Part shown: in pieces, positions 14,486-22,147 of the stretch
How positions within the stretch are numbered: position 1 is the stretch's first letter
How the letters are laid out: the number at the start of each line of letters is the position of its first letter
Source: a virus
Virus record (IMG/VR): IMGVR_UViG_3300041411_000052
Location: 1 to 23,699 of that record
Reading direction: 5' to 3' (one strand)
Length of the DNA stretch: 23,699 nucleotides
The notes under the pieces: model-generated
The model's database searches: none
What the model was told of the DNA's origin: nothing
The model's input: only the letters and a program-made list of their open reading frames with translations
Translations under genes and position numbers: made by a program

Positions 14486-16081
14486 ATGCCAATTTCTTCA
14501 CCAGGTGTGAATACTCGGGAGAAAGACCTAACTTTCACCGTGCAAAACGTTACCACCAATGCAACCGGTTACGTCATGGTCAGCCGCTGGGGTCCAGCCG
14601 AGGAAATCGTTGAGATTACTACCAACGAAAAAGAACTAGTTGCCGTTTTCGGTCAACCAGATCAAACCACGACTCAATCTTTCCACGCCGCTGCTAACGC
14701 CCTGCTGTATAGCGTTCCACAGTTTATCGTACGTGCTATTGGGCCTGCTGCTAAAAACTCTGTACCAACCGGCGAAATCGCTCTGCTTGTGAAAAACAAA
14801 GAAGAAGCCGAATTCCTGAACTTGGACGGTATTGCTTTCATCGGTCGCTATCCGGGCCAACTGGGTAACAGCCTGAAGATTTCCGCTTCTGGCGTTGCTG
14901 GTTATGCTACTTGGGCCTACGCTAACAAGTTTAGCTACAAGCCAACTGGTGACACTTTCAACCTTGCAGTTATCGACGAAGACGGTTTGATTACCGGTGT
15001 TGCTGGTACTGTAATTGAAACTTACCATTTGCTGAGCAAAACTCCAGGCGCTAAACGTACTGACGGTACTACTGCTTACATTAAAGAAGTTATCAAGAAC
15101 CAATCGAGCTGGGTTAACATCGGCGACATTGATGAAATCATCTTCGACGTTACTTCCAATCACTACGAAGTTTCCTTGATTGGTGGTGTAGACGATAACC
15201 TTTCGACTACCGCTGACTATTCGAGTGCTGTTGAACTGTTTGCTAGCCGCGAAGTTGTTGATATTGCGCGCATGTACACTTCGTTCTTCCCGATTGCTGC
15301 GAAAATTGAAGCTATCGATTTACTGGAAAGCCGTGGCGATGCTGTTGCGTTTACCGCTCCTGAGCTGGACGACGTTTACAACACCCGCGAACAAGTTGAT
15401 AACCTGACCGAATACTTCGGCACTACTTTGAACAAGGCCACCAGCTACAACTTCCAAGTTGACAACTGGAAAATGGTTTATGACAAGTATAACGATCAGA
15501 ATATCTGGATCCCATGTGATAGTGACGCTTCGGGCCTACACGCTCGTTTGTTCGTTGAATCTAGCCCTTGGTTCTCTCCAGCCGGTTACAGCCGTGGTCA
15601 ACTGAAGAACGTTATCCGTTTGGCTTGGAACTCTAACGAACCACAACGCGATATTCTTTACCCAGCTCAGATCAATAGCATTATCTCTCCGAAAGGCGAA
15701 GGTACTATTCTGTTTGGTGACAAGACTGCTCTAAGTTCTCCATCCGCTTTCAACCGTATCAACGTTCGTACTCTGTTCATCGTAATGAAGAAAAACATCG
15801 CGAACTTTGCTAAGTACCAACTGTTCGAGCTTAACGATTACATCACCCGTACTCTGTTTAAGAATGCTTGTGATAAATATCTAAGTACCGTTAAAGGCGG
15901 TCGTGGGATTTATGACTTCTTGGTCGTATGTGATGAAACCAATAACACTGGCGACATTATCGACGATAACCAATTCATTGGTGACCTTTTCGTTAAGCCT
16001 GCTAAATCGATCAACATCATTAACTTGAACTTCGTGGCTGTCGGCACCAGTGTAGACTTCACCGAAGTAGAAGGAGCGTAA
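14486..16081 (+). CDS. gp18: Tail sheath protein, T4 gp18-like
   Basis: A 531-residue contractile sheath subunit (T4 gp18 is 659; many relatives are shorter because they lack an outer domain). The N-terminus is the classical sheath signature: SSPGVNTREKDLTFTVQNVT, RWGPAEEIVEITTNEKELVA and FGQP. The C-terminal core has FNRINVRTLFIVMKKNIANF and LFKNACDKYLSTVKGGRGIYD, and ends IINLNFVAVGTSVDFTEVEG, the strand-exchange tail of sheath proteins. It is followed 4 bases later by the tube gene, with an AAGGAG site inside its own end. Strong late expression is expected. Confidence 0.93.
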   Translation: MPISSPGVNTREKDLTFTVQNVTTNATGYVMVSRWGPAEEIVEITTNEKELVAVFGQPDQTTTQSFHAAANALLYSVPQFIVRAIGPAAKNSVPTGEIALLVKNKEEAEFLNLDGIAFIGRYPGQLGNSLKISASGVAGYATWAYANKFSYKPTGDTFNLAVIDEDGLITGVAGTVIETYHLLSKTPGAKRTDGTTAYIKEVIKNQSSWVNIGDIDEIIFDVTSNHYEVSLIGGVDDNLSTTADYSSAVELFASREVVDIARMYTSFFPIAAKIEAIDLLESRGDAVAFTAPELDDVYNTREQVDNLTEYFGTTLNKATSYNFQVDNWKMVYDKYNDQNIWIPCDSDASGLHARLFVESSPWFSPAGYSRGQLKNVIRLAWNSNEPQRDILYPAQINSIISPKGEGTILFGDKTALSSPSAFNRINVRTLFIVMKKNIANFAKYQLFELNDYITRTLFKNACDKYLSTVKGGRGIYDFLVVCDETNNTGDIIDDNQFIGDLFVKPAKSINIINLNFVAVGTSVDFTEVEGA

Positions 16082-16085
16082 TCAA

Positions 16086-16613
16086 ATGGCTTCAATTTCC
16101 GAGTTCAAAAGCGCCCTCAAAGGAGGGGGCGCCCGCTCTAACCGTTTCGAGACTCTTATTGAGTTTCCTTCGTTTGCAGCGACTTCAGACACAATCCGTA
16201 AAACTCCTTTTTTGTGCAGCTCTACCCAGCTTCCCGGTTCCAACCTCGGTGTAATTGAACATCCATTCCGTGGACGTACTCTGAAACTAGCGGGCGACCG
16301 TGTATTTGACGAATGGACCGTATCTTTCGTTAACGACCTGGACTTTGATCTGCGTAACGCGTTCGAACTATGGCATAACGCTATTAACGGTTACAACTCT
16401 AACACCGGTTTGGTAGTTCCAGATGACTATATGGCTAACGTAAGCGTATATCAACTAGATAACCAAGACCGTCGCGTTAAGTCGTACACCATGAAACTGG
16501 CCTGGCCTAGCGTTGTAGCGCCTATCGAACTCGCTCAGGATTCGAACGACCAAATTGAACTTTTCGAAGTGACGTTTGTTTATTCTGATATGAGTAACGG
16601 TTCTTCTACTTAA
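16086..16613 (+). CDS. gp19: Tail tube protein, T4 gp19-like
   Basis: A 175-residue inner tube subunit (T4 gp19 is 163). Typical stretches are FKSALKGGGARSNRFETLIE, LCSSTQLPGSNLGVIEHPF, RGRTLKLAGDRVFDEWTVSF, DFDLRNAFELWHNAINGY and ELFEVTFVYSD. Together they mark the beta-barrel tube fold that polymerises under the sheath. The gene lies 4 bases after gp18, with a strong AAGGAG site, and is followed by a hairpin that probably ends or stabilises the gp18-gp19 message. Confidence 0.93.
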   Translation: MASISEFKSALKGGGARSNRFETLIEFPSFAATSDTIRKTPFLCSSTQLPGSNLGVIEHPFRGRTLKLAGDRVFDEWTVSFVNDLDFDLRNAFELWHNAINGYNSNTGLVVPDDYMANVSVYQLDNQDRRVKSYTMKLAWPSVVAPIELAQDSNDQIELFEVTFVYSDMSNGSST

Positions 16614-16623
16614 TAGTGACATA

Positions 16624-16649
16624 TGAACGGCTCTTTTTAGGGCCGTTCA
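16624..16649 (+). terminator. Hairpin after gp19
   Basis: A 10-pair stem (16624-16633 with 16640-16649; one G-T), with core GAACGGC/GCCGTTC and loop TTTTTA. The following bases (ATTGTTCCC) form a poor U-tract, so it may be a weak terminator or a 3'-end stabiliser for the abundant sheath/tube mRNA. A late promoter follows 7 bases later. Confidence 0.55.
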
Positions 16650-16656
16650 ATTGTTC

Positions 16657-16664
16657 CCTAAATA
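16657..16664 (+). promoter_or_regulatory. Late promoter CCTAAATA upstream of gp20
   Basis: CCTAAATA lies 34 bases before the portal gene. It overlaps the 5' arm of a possible leader hairpin: 16658-16667 with 16677-16686, nine pairs and one A-A mismatch. The 3' arm of that hairpin reaches into the AAGAG ribosome-binding bases. The predicted start, near 16670, is in the loop. Confidence 0.62.
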
Positions 16665-16698
16665 ACTTTGATTACGAGTTATTAAGAGACTAAATTAC

Positions 16699-18336
16699 AT
16701 GTCATGGATTAATGAAATGTTTGGCGATTGGATGGACAAGAAGAAATTGTCTGTCGAAGATAAAGATATCATGGGCAATCAAATTGCCACTGATTATACT
16801 GACGGTGCTCTTGAAATTCAGGACTCCGTGAATTCATACATCTTGAATTTTGACTGGAACACCAACAACCAAGGCGCAATGATCGATACCTATCGTGAAA
16901 TCGCAAACTTTAATGACGTAAGTTTTGCCATTGAAGATATTGTGAATGAAATGGTTTCGTTTGCCGAAGATGAAGACCCGGTTAAACTGGACCTGACTGA
17001 TATCGAAAGTATCGGTGAGAAAACCAAAGAAAAGATTTATGAGCGTTGGGATCACCTAACTAAAGTATTACGGCTGCGAGATACAATTCACAATCGCACC
17101 AAGAATTTTTATGTTGATGGGCGTCTGGCCTATCAAAAAGTTATCGACATGAATTCTCCAAAAAAGGGAATCATCAACGTTGTCGAACTCGACAGCCGGA
17201 ACGTCACTAAAATTCGTAACGTAATGTACGACCCAGAAAATCAGACGATTAACGGGATTGAAGAATTTTTCGTTTATGACGAAACGAACTTGGCTCACGA
17301 AGTTGCTAGTAACAACGGCAACAACACTCGGCCAGGAAGTGCGAAGTACAAAGAAGTCTTGAAGCTTAACAAAGAAGCTCTGACCTACGTGACTTCGGGG
17401 ATTACCGATTCTAAGACTGGTTGGGCGGTAAGTTGGTTGCATAAGGCGGTGAAGCCTGCGAACCAATTGAACATGATGGAAAACGCCCTGGTAATTTACC
17501 GGATTGCGCGTGCTCCAGAACGCCGGGTGTTCTACGTGGACGTGGGGAACTTGCCTAAAGGTAAGGCCGAACAATACCTACAGAACCTGAAGAACTCGTA
17601 CCGTAACAAGATGTCGTACGACCCTGCTACCGGTACGTTTAAGGACCAGAGACACCTGCAGACGATGCAGGAGGACTTCTGGATGCCTCGGAATAGCGCG
17701 GGTAAGGGTACTGAGGTAACAACGCTTAGCGGCGGCCAGAACCTCGGCGATATCGAAGATGTTAAGTATTTCTTGACCCGCCTTTACAAAGCCCTGAACG
17801 TGCCAATTTCGCGTTTGGAAAGCGATGCGATTGCGAGCCTCGGTGGACGTGCTACGGAAATCAACCGTGACGAACTGAAGTTCTCGAAATTCGTTTCTAA
17901 GATCCGTAAGCGTTTCAATATCATGTTCCGTGACATCCTACGGACTGATTTGATTTTGACTGGTATCTTAACCATTCAAGAGTACACCGAATTAGAAGAT
18001 CAAATGAAGTTCATCTACGCGCAGGACATGTATCTAGAGGAACGCAAGTTCTTCGAAATGTCTCGCGACCGTTTGGAGTTGGTTGGTGAAATGCTTCCGT
18101 ATGTAGGTAAATACTATAGTAACGAATATCTGCGTAAAGAAATTCTACACCAGACTGACGAAGATATGGAAGAAATGGATAAACAGATTGCGGAAGAAGG
18201 TACTAATCCACAGTACCAACAAGCCGTAGATAGCGAAGGGAATCAAATTTCAACTCAGTCGATGTATGACCCAAACGTAATTAGTAATGCCCTAGCAGCC
18301 GGACAACCCGGTTATGTCGATCCAGACGCAGAATAG
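16699..18336 (+). CDS. gp20: Portal protein, T4 gp20-like
   Basis: A 545-residue portal (T4 gp20 is 524), forming the dodecameric ring at the unique head vertex that nucleates head assembly and forms the DNA channel. Recognisable parts: FAIEDIVNEMVSFAEDEDPV; FYVDGRLAYQKVID; MENALVIYRIARAPERRVFY; GNLPKGKAEQYLQNLKNSYR; MSYDPATGTFKDQRHLQTMQ; ALNVPISRLESDA; GGRATEINRDELKFSKFV; and RKRFNIMFRDILRTDLIL. The C-terminus is acidic and Gln-rich. It is expressed from its own late promoter after the gp19 hairpin and leads the prohead core cluster. Confidence 0.94.
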   Translation: MSWINEMFGDWMDKKKLSVEDKDIMGNQIATDYTDGALEIQDSVNSYILNFDWNTNNQGAMIDTYREIANFNDVSFAIEDIVNEMVSFAEDEDPVKLDLTDIESIGEKTKEKIYERWDHLTKVLRLRDTIHNRTKNFYVDGRLAYQKVIDMNSPKKGIINVVELDSRNVTKIRNVMYDPENQTINGIEEFFVYDETNLAHEVASNNGNNTRPGSAKYKEVLKLNKEALTYVTSGITDSKTGWAVSWLHKAVKPANQLNMMENALVIYRIARAPERRVFYVDVGNLPKGKAEQYLQNLKNSYRNKMSYDPATGTFKDQRHLQTMQEDFWMPRNSAGKGTEVTTLSGGQNLGDIEDVKYFLTRLYKALNVPISRLESDAIASLGGRATEINRDELKFSKFVSKIRKRFNIMFRDILRTDLILTGILTIQEYTELEDQMKFIYAQDMYLEERKFFEMSRDRLELVGEMLPYVGKYYSNEYLRKEILHQTDEDMEEMDKQIAEEGTNPQYQQAVDSEGNQISTQSMYDPNVISNALAAGQPGYVDPDAE

Positions 18337-18368
18337 TCTATTCAATAAAATAATGAGGTACTAAGGTA

Positions 18369-18617
18369 ATGTCGAAAATTAAACAGTTTTTGGATCAGCT
18401 TAAAGCGGATAACGTTCTTGAAGCTTATCAAACTATCAAAGACGAACTGTCGGAACGCGCCCGTTCTCTGACCGAAGAAGTAAACGTTCAAGTTGCTGAA
18501 AAGTTCAACATGAAGCGTATTGCTGAAGAAAAGGAAGAGAAAGAAGAAGACGACAATCTGTCCGACGAAGAAAAAGAAGCCAAGGCTGCCAAAGAAGCGG
18601 CTGAAAAGGAAGACTAA
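18369..18617 (+). CDS. gp67: Prohead core protein, T4 gp67-like
   Basis: An 82-residue protein (T4 gp67, 80 residues), placed between portal and protease as in T4. A helical N-terminus (KIKQFLDQLKADNVLEAYQT) is followed by a very Glu/Lys-rich acidic C-terminal half (EEKEEKEEDDNLSDEE). In T4, gp67 is a minor component of the internal scaffold and is cut to small peptides by gp21. The assignment is from position, size and charge pattern, as sequence conservation in this family is low. Confidence 0.75.
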   Translation: MSKIKQFLDQLKADNVLEAYQTIKDELSERARSLTEEVNVQVAEKFNMKRIAEEKEEKEEDDNLSDEEKEAKAAKEAAEKED

Positions 18618-18619
18618 TC

Positions 18620-18883
18620 ATGAGTGAGATTCTTAGTGAATTGATCATCACGAAGGTCAATTCAAGGGGCCAGAAACGGAAACGTGTTAAGTGTCGCCCC
18701 GGTTTCAAACTCAACGCCACGGGGACCAGTTGCGTCCCTATGAGCGGTGGAGAGAAGGCCGGCAAACGCAGGGCTATCCGTAAGTCTATCCGCACTAAGC
18801 GGGCAGGCGGAACCGCCTTGAAACGTCGTACTACCCGTAAGCGCTTGCGTGCCTTGAAACGTCGTAAGTCATTGGGTCTATAA
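18620..18883 (+). CDS. Very basic small prohead-core-region protein
   Basis: An 87-residue protein, extremely rich in Arg and Lys. It has a short head (SEILSELIITKVNSRGQKRK), a conserved-looking motif KCRPGFKLNATGTSCVPMS with two cysteines, and a long basic tail of KRR, RKR and KRRKS blocks. It starts 2 bases after the gp67-like gene and lies where T4 has gene 68. I recall similar basic proteins with the K-C-x-P-G-F/Y-K motif in other T4-like phages. It may be the gp68 counterpart or a DNA- or scaffold-neutralising core protein. The name gp68 is not proven. Confidence 0.65.
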   Translation: MSEILSELIITKVNSRGQKRKRVKCRPGFKLNATGTSCVPMSGGEKAGKRRAIRKSIRTKRAGGTALKRRTTRKRLRALKRRKSLGL

Positions 18884-18896
18884 AGAGAATAATAAA

Positions 18897-19529
18897 ATGA
18901 CCAAGTTACTTATTGAAACAAGCCACGAAGTTGAAATGCTTACCGAAGATACTGGTTCGGGCAAACAATTTTACATCGAAGGTATTTTTGCTCAGTCGGA
19001 AGTTATCAACGGCAATGGGCGTATGTACGAGAAGGCCGTGATGAATAACGCGGTTGATCGTTATATTAGCGAGTTTGTGTCTAAGCGCCGTGCCCTAGGT
19101 GAGCTCAATCACCCGGACCGCCCTTTTGCTGACCCAGCCATGGCTTCGATTCTTATTAAAGAAATGAAGTGGATGCCGAATGGTCGAGACGTTTACGGTA
19201 AAGCTCTCGTAATGAACACCCCTCAAGGTCAGATCGTTAAAGGTTTGATGGAAAGCGGTTTCAATATGGGCGTGTCTACTCGTGGACTCGGAACTGTAAA
19301 AGAATCTCGGGGCATCAAGTATGTCCAGAAAGATTTTTTCATGACCGCTGTAGACTGTGTTGATTTACCTTCTGGGCCTGATTGTTACGTTAACCAACTT
19401 CGCGAGTCTACCTGGGCGCAGAGCAATGGAGTTTGGGTTCCAATCAACGAAAGCGGCGAACAAGTTAACGAAGATATGTTCATGACTCAGTTTGAGAAGT
19501 GGATGAAATCGGTATCTAAAAACGTTTGA
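18897..19529 (+). CDS. gp21: Prohead maturation protease, T4 gp21-like
   Basis: A 210-residue serine protease (T4 gp21 is 212) of the herpesvirus-assemblin-like fold, which acts inside the prohead to process scaffold and capsid proteins. The catalytic His is probably His72 in GELNHPDRP. The nucleophile is probably Ser127 in NMGVSTRGLG, and an acidic residue in AVDCVDLPSG (Asp153 or Asp156) completes the site. The N-terminus YIEGIFAQSEVINGNGRMY is typical of the family. It starts 13 bases after the basic core gene. A hairpin overlaps its stop, and a TATAAATA late promoter follows immediately. Confidence 0.92.
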   Translation: MTKLLIETSHEVEMLTEDTGSGKQFYIEGIFAQSEVINGNGRMYEKAVMNNAVDRYISEFVSKRRALGELNHPDRPFADPAMASILIKEMKWMPNGRDVYGKALVMNTPQGQIVKGLMESGFNMGVSTRGLGTVKESRGIKYVQKDFFMTAVDCVDLPSGPDCYVNQLRESTWAQSNGVWVPINESGEQVNEDMFMTQFEKWMKSVSKNV

Positions 19530-19539
19530 AATTCAAACG
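19523..19539 (+). promoter_or_regulatory. Palindrome over gp21 stop codon
   Basis: CGTTTGAA (19523-19530) and TTCAAACG (19532-19539) form a near-perfect palindrome with one central base. As RNA it can make a 6-bp stem with a 5-base loop. The gp21 TGA (19527-19529) is inside it, and TATAAATA begins two bases later. No U-run, so it is not a typical terminator. Confidence 0.4.
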
Positions 19540-19540
19540 G

Positions 19541-19548
19541 TATAAATA
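19541..19548 (+). promoter_or_regulatory. Late promoter TATAAATA upstream of gp22
   Basis: An exact T4 late consensus octamer, 43 bases before the scaffold gene, just after the gp21 stop palindrome. The gene has an AGAGG site. Only this promoter and the gp23 one keep A at position 2. Confidence 0.75.
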
Positions 19549-19590
19549 ACTTTATCTAACTGATTAAGATTATTACAAGAGGAATTATCC

Positions 19591-20355
19591 ATGTCCGATC
19601 TACAATCTCTCTTTGAAGGCGCCGAACTTTCGGTTGAATTCAAAGAAAAGGCTGAAGTGATTTTTGCGTCTGTTGTTGAAAGCAAAGTCACCGAAGCTAC
19701 CGCTGCCATTGAATTGAAACTTCAAGAAGAGTTCAACGCCAAAGTTGAAACTAAACTTCAAGAACTCGAAGAAGCTTCTGATGCTTACATCGCCGAAGAA
19801 GTTATGCCGTCGGTTGACAAGTACCTGACCGCTGCTGCCGCTGAATGGCTTAAAGAGAACACCGTGGCTCTGGAAGCTGCTGGTAAAGTTTCGCTCGCTG
19901 AATCCTTCCTTACCGGTCTAACTGGTCTGGCTGCCGATCACCGTCTGACTCTTCCAGAAGGCCAAGATCAACTAGTTGTTCTACAAACTAAAGTTGACGA
20001 GCTTGACGAAAAGGCAAAAGGACTTCTGGACGCTAACATTGAACTCCAGAAAGAAAACATTGAATACAAAAAATCTCAAGTTGTTGTAGGTGTTGTTGCC
20101 GCTCTGAGTGAAGCTCAAAAAGAAAAGTTGGAAACTCCTTTCTCTAAAGTTGAATTCAAAGACGAAGCACAATACGCAGCCGCTTTGAAATCTTTGGCTG
20201 AATCTTATTTTCCAGTTGGTGGCGAAGTAATTGACGAAGCTGCTAAACTCGAAAAAGAAAAACAAGATAAGGCAGCCGCAAAAGCCTTGTCTGAAGTTAA
20301 TCTTTCAAGAGAAGATGCATACTACAAAGCTATTGGTAATAAGCTGAACTCGTAA
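19591..20355 (+). CDS. gp22: Prohead scaffold core protein, T4 gp22-like
   Basis: A 254-residue scaffold protein (T4 gp22 is 269), directly between protease and major capsid as in T4. It is Glu/Lys/Ala-rich and largely helical, with long coiled-coil-like stretches (EATAAIELKLQEEFNAKVET and LLDANIELQKENIEYKK). Several L-x-E or I-x-E triplets (such as LQE and LKE) fit the cleavage preference of the T4 protease, consistent with degradation during maturation. The C-terminus is REDAYYKAIGNKLNS. It has its own TATAAATA promoter, and its stop lies in the loop of an 8-bp hairpin. Confidence 0.88.
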   Translation: MSDLQSLFEGAELSVEFKEKAEVIFASVVESKVTEATAAIELKLQEEFNAKVETKLQELEEASDAYIAEEVMPSVDKYLTAAAAEWLKENTVALEAAGKVSLAESFLTGLTGLAADHRLTLPEGQDQLVVLQTKVDELDEKAKGLLDANIELQKENIEYKKSQVVVGVVAALSEAQKEKLETPFSKVEFKDEAQYAAALKSLAESYFPVGGEVIDEAAKLEKEKQDKAAAKALSEVNLSREDAYYKAIGNKLNS

Positions 20356-20363
20356 GAGTTCAG
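20344..20363 (+). terminator. Stop-codon hairpin at end of gp22
   Basis: CTGAACTC (20344-20351) pairs with GAGTTCAG (20356-20363) around a GTAA tetraloop that contains the gp22 TAA (20353-20355). There is no U-tract, since TTCAAAAACAAC follows. It is more likely an mRNA processing or stability element than an intrinsic terminator. The gp23 promoter lies 17 bases downstream. Confidence 0.5.
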
Positions 20364-20379
20364 TTCAAAAACAACTTAC

Positions 20380-20387
20380 TATAAATA
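20380..20387 (+). promoter_or_regulatory. Late promoter TATAAATA upstream of gp23
   Basis: An exact T4 late consensus octamer, 45 bases before the major capsid gene, which carries a GGAG ribosome-binding site (TCGGAGTAAC). It is the expected strongest late promoter. Confidence 0.78.
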
Positions 20388-20431
20388 GTCCTAAAGAAAC
20401 TAATTTAATTTGAAATATTCGGAGTAACAAA

Positions 20432-21712
20432 ATGAGTGAACTTTTGAAAGAAGAAGTCGACAAACTAATTGCCGACGAAAAATTCCCAAAGATCAATAGC
20501 GAATACCGCAAGTATGTAACTGAAGCTGTTCTGAACAACCAGCTGAAACACATGGCTATGACTTCGGAAAGCGCTGTACCTACTAACCAAACTGGTGGAG
20601 TTTCTAACTTCGATCCGGTCTTGATTAAAATGGTTCGTCGGGCTATGCCACAACTGGTTGCTTTCGACCTAGTTGGCGTACAACCAATGAGCGCTCCAAC
20701 CGGTTCGATCTTCGCGATGCGTGCTCGTTACACTAACCAAACTGGTACTGAAGCTCAGTTTAACGAAGCTGATTCGGCTTTCACCGGTACTGGCACCCAG
20801 GGCGGCGATACTTCCGGTTTCCCAGCTGATTTCTACGCTGTAGGCGATCCGGCTGTTGGTACCACTTACGGTACTGCTATGACCAAAGGCGCAGGCGAAT
20901 TGCTAGGTTCTACCGGCAACCCAGCTTGGAAAGAAATGGCCTTCAGTATTGAACGTGTTGACGTCTCGGCGAAAACCCGTAAACTGAAAGCTTCGTTCTC
21001 TCGCGAACTCCAGTACGACCTGAAAAACGTACATGGTCTGGACGCTGAAACCGAACTGGCTAACATTCTGTCTAGCGAAATCGTTGCTGAAATGGACCGC
21101 GAAATGCTGCGTACCGTTAACGTCGCCGCTGTACTGGGTGCACAAGGTGGCGCTAAAGCTGGTGTGTTCGACCTTTCGACCGATTCTGATGGTCGCTGGT
21201 TGGTAGAACGTTTCAAAGGCCTGCTGTTCCAACTTGAACTCGAAGCTAACGCCGTTGCTAAAGCAACCCGCCGTGGCCGTGCTAACCGCGTTGTTTGTTC
21301 TTCGAACGTCGCTTCTGCACTGAACCTTTCGGGCGTTCTTGTTTACAATAGCGGTGCTACTTCTGGCCTGAATATTGACGATACTGGTCAAACTTACGCC
21401 GGTGTTCTGAATGGTCGTTACCAAGTATTCATCGACCCGTATGCTACTGTTGATTATATCACCATCGGCTATCGCGGCGCTAACGCTTGGGATGCTGGTA
21501 TCTACTACGCTCCGTACCTTCCTCTGGAAATGTACCGCGCTCAAGATACTGACACCTTCAACCCTTCGCTTGGTTTTGCAACTCGTTACGGCATCATCGC
21601 TAACCCGTTTGCTGCTAAAGAAGTTGGTGGAGCTAACAAACCAGGTCTGGGCTTGGGTCAGGGCGAAAACCAGTACTACCGTAAGTTTGCTGTTAAAAAT
21701 ATCGCTGGTTAA
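20432..21712 (+). CDS. gp23: Major capsid protein, T4 gp23-like
   Basis: A 426-residue HK97-fold capsid protein (T4 gp23 is 521, so it is shorter). The N-terminal segment (SELLKEEVDKLIADEKFP) looks like the removable helical arm, but I cannot fix the cleavage point. Characteristic stretches: FDPVLIKMVRRAMPQLVAFD, GVQPMSAPTGSIFAMRARYT, MAFSIERVDVSAKTRKLKAS, FSRELQYDLKNVHGLDAETE, LANILSSEIVAEMDREMLR and YAPYLPLEMYRAQDTDTFNP, then FATRYGIIANPF. No gp24 vertex protein follows; a terminator ends the late block here. Codon use is highly regular, consistent with very high expression. Confidence 0.95.
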   Translation: MSELLKEEVDKLIADEKFPKINSEYRKYVTEAVLNNQLKHMAMTSESAVPTNQTGGVSNFDPVLIKMVRRAMPQLVAFDLVGVQPMSAPTGSIFAMRARYTNQTGTEAQFNEADSAFTGTGTQGGDTSGFPADFYAVGDPAVGTTYGTAMTKGAGELLGSTGNPAWKEMAFSIERVDVSAKTRKLKASFSRELQYDLKNVHGLDAETELANILSSEIVAEMDREMLRTVNVAAVLGAQGGAKAGVFDLSTDSDGRWLVERFKGLLFQLELEANAVAKATRRGRANRVVCSSNVASALNLSGVLVYNSGATSGLNIDDTGQTYAGVLNGRYQVFIDPYATVDYITIGYRGANAWDAGIYYAPYLPLEMYRAQDTDTFNPSLGFATRYGIIANPFAAKEVGGANKPGLGLGQGENQYYRKFAVKNIAG

Positions 21713-21730
21713 TTCTAGTGGTAAAATGAG

Positions 21731-21752
21731 AAAGGAGCCGAAAGGCTCCTTT
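21731..21752. terminator. Bidirectional GAAA-loop terminator after gp23
   Basis: AAAGGAGCC (21731-21739), a GAAA loop (21740-21743) and GGCTCCTTT (21744-21752), followed on the + strand by further T's. It ends the gp23 message. Read on the minus strand, the same stem is followed by TTTCTCATTTT and lies just beyond the stop of the converging operon, so it probably serves both directions. Confidence 0.88.
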
Positions 21753-21761
21753 TTTACATCT

Positions 21762-21953
21762 TCATTTCACGATTACCCAAGTGCCTTCTTTCAGGTACTT
21801 GTTAACGCTAGACCGGGGATAATCAATTGAAGAAGGTAGTCCGTTGGTTGTCCATTCCGCTTCGTCAGTTTCTGGATTCCAAGTATAAACTGGTTCGGAA
21901 GTATCGACATGGCGAAACGCGAACGCTACGGATGCATCAATTTTGTTATTCAT
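21762..21953 (-). CDS. Hypothetical protein, paralogue of its upstream neighbour (63 aa)
   Basis: The start is taken at 21953 (MNNKIDASVAFAFRHV), where ATGA overlaps the upstream stop; an ATG at 21965 would add four residues. Shared landmarks with the next gene upstream are the FRHV motif, WNPETDE followed by EW, and a Tyr-Leu-x-x-Gly-x-Trp-(V/I)-Ile-Val ending. The two are clearly tandem duplicates. It is a small soluble acidic fold with no recognised family. Last gene of the right-hand minus-strand operon, next to the bidirectional terminator. Confidence 0.68.
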   Translation of the reverse strand: MNNKIDASVAFAFRHVDTSEPVYTWNPETDEAEWTTNGLPSSIDYPRSSVNKYLKEGTWVIVK

Positions 21954-22147
21954 ACGATTATCCAAACCCCATTATTCAAATATATGTTTACGTCTTCCCG
22001 GCTATAGGGAGTACTGGCGCTAGATCCATTCTCAGGACGAATCCATTCAACTTCGTCAGTTTCTGGATTCCAGCGATATGTTTGCGCCGGTTCATAAACA
22101 TGACGAAAGTTGAACGCTACGGTTAGATCATTAATTTTACCATTCAT
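21950..22147 (-). CDS. Hypothetical protein, tandem paralogue (65 aa)
   Basis: A 65-residue sister of the downstream gene: MNGKINDLTVAFNFRHVYEP, then YRWNPETDEVEW and a YLNNGVWIIV end. DNA identity is locally complete, since the words encoding the PETDE region match base for base in both copies. This points to a fairly recent duplication or gene conversion. It is coupled by ATGA overlaps on both sides. No function is recognised. Confidence 0.68.
   Translation of the reverse strand: MNGKINDLTVAFNFRHVYEPAQTYRWNPETDEVEWIRPENGSSASTPYSREDVNIYLNNGVWIIV

Noticed and set aside
20903-21544. Minus-strand open frame of 213 codons under gp23
   Set aside because: Antisense shadow of the major capsid gene.
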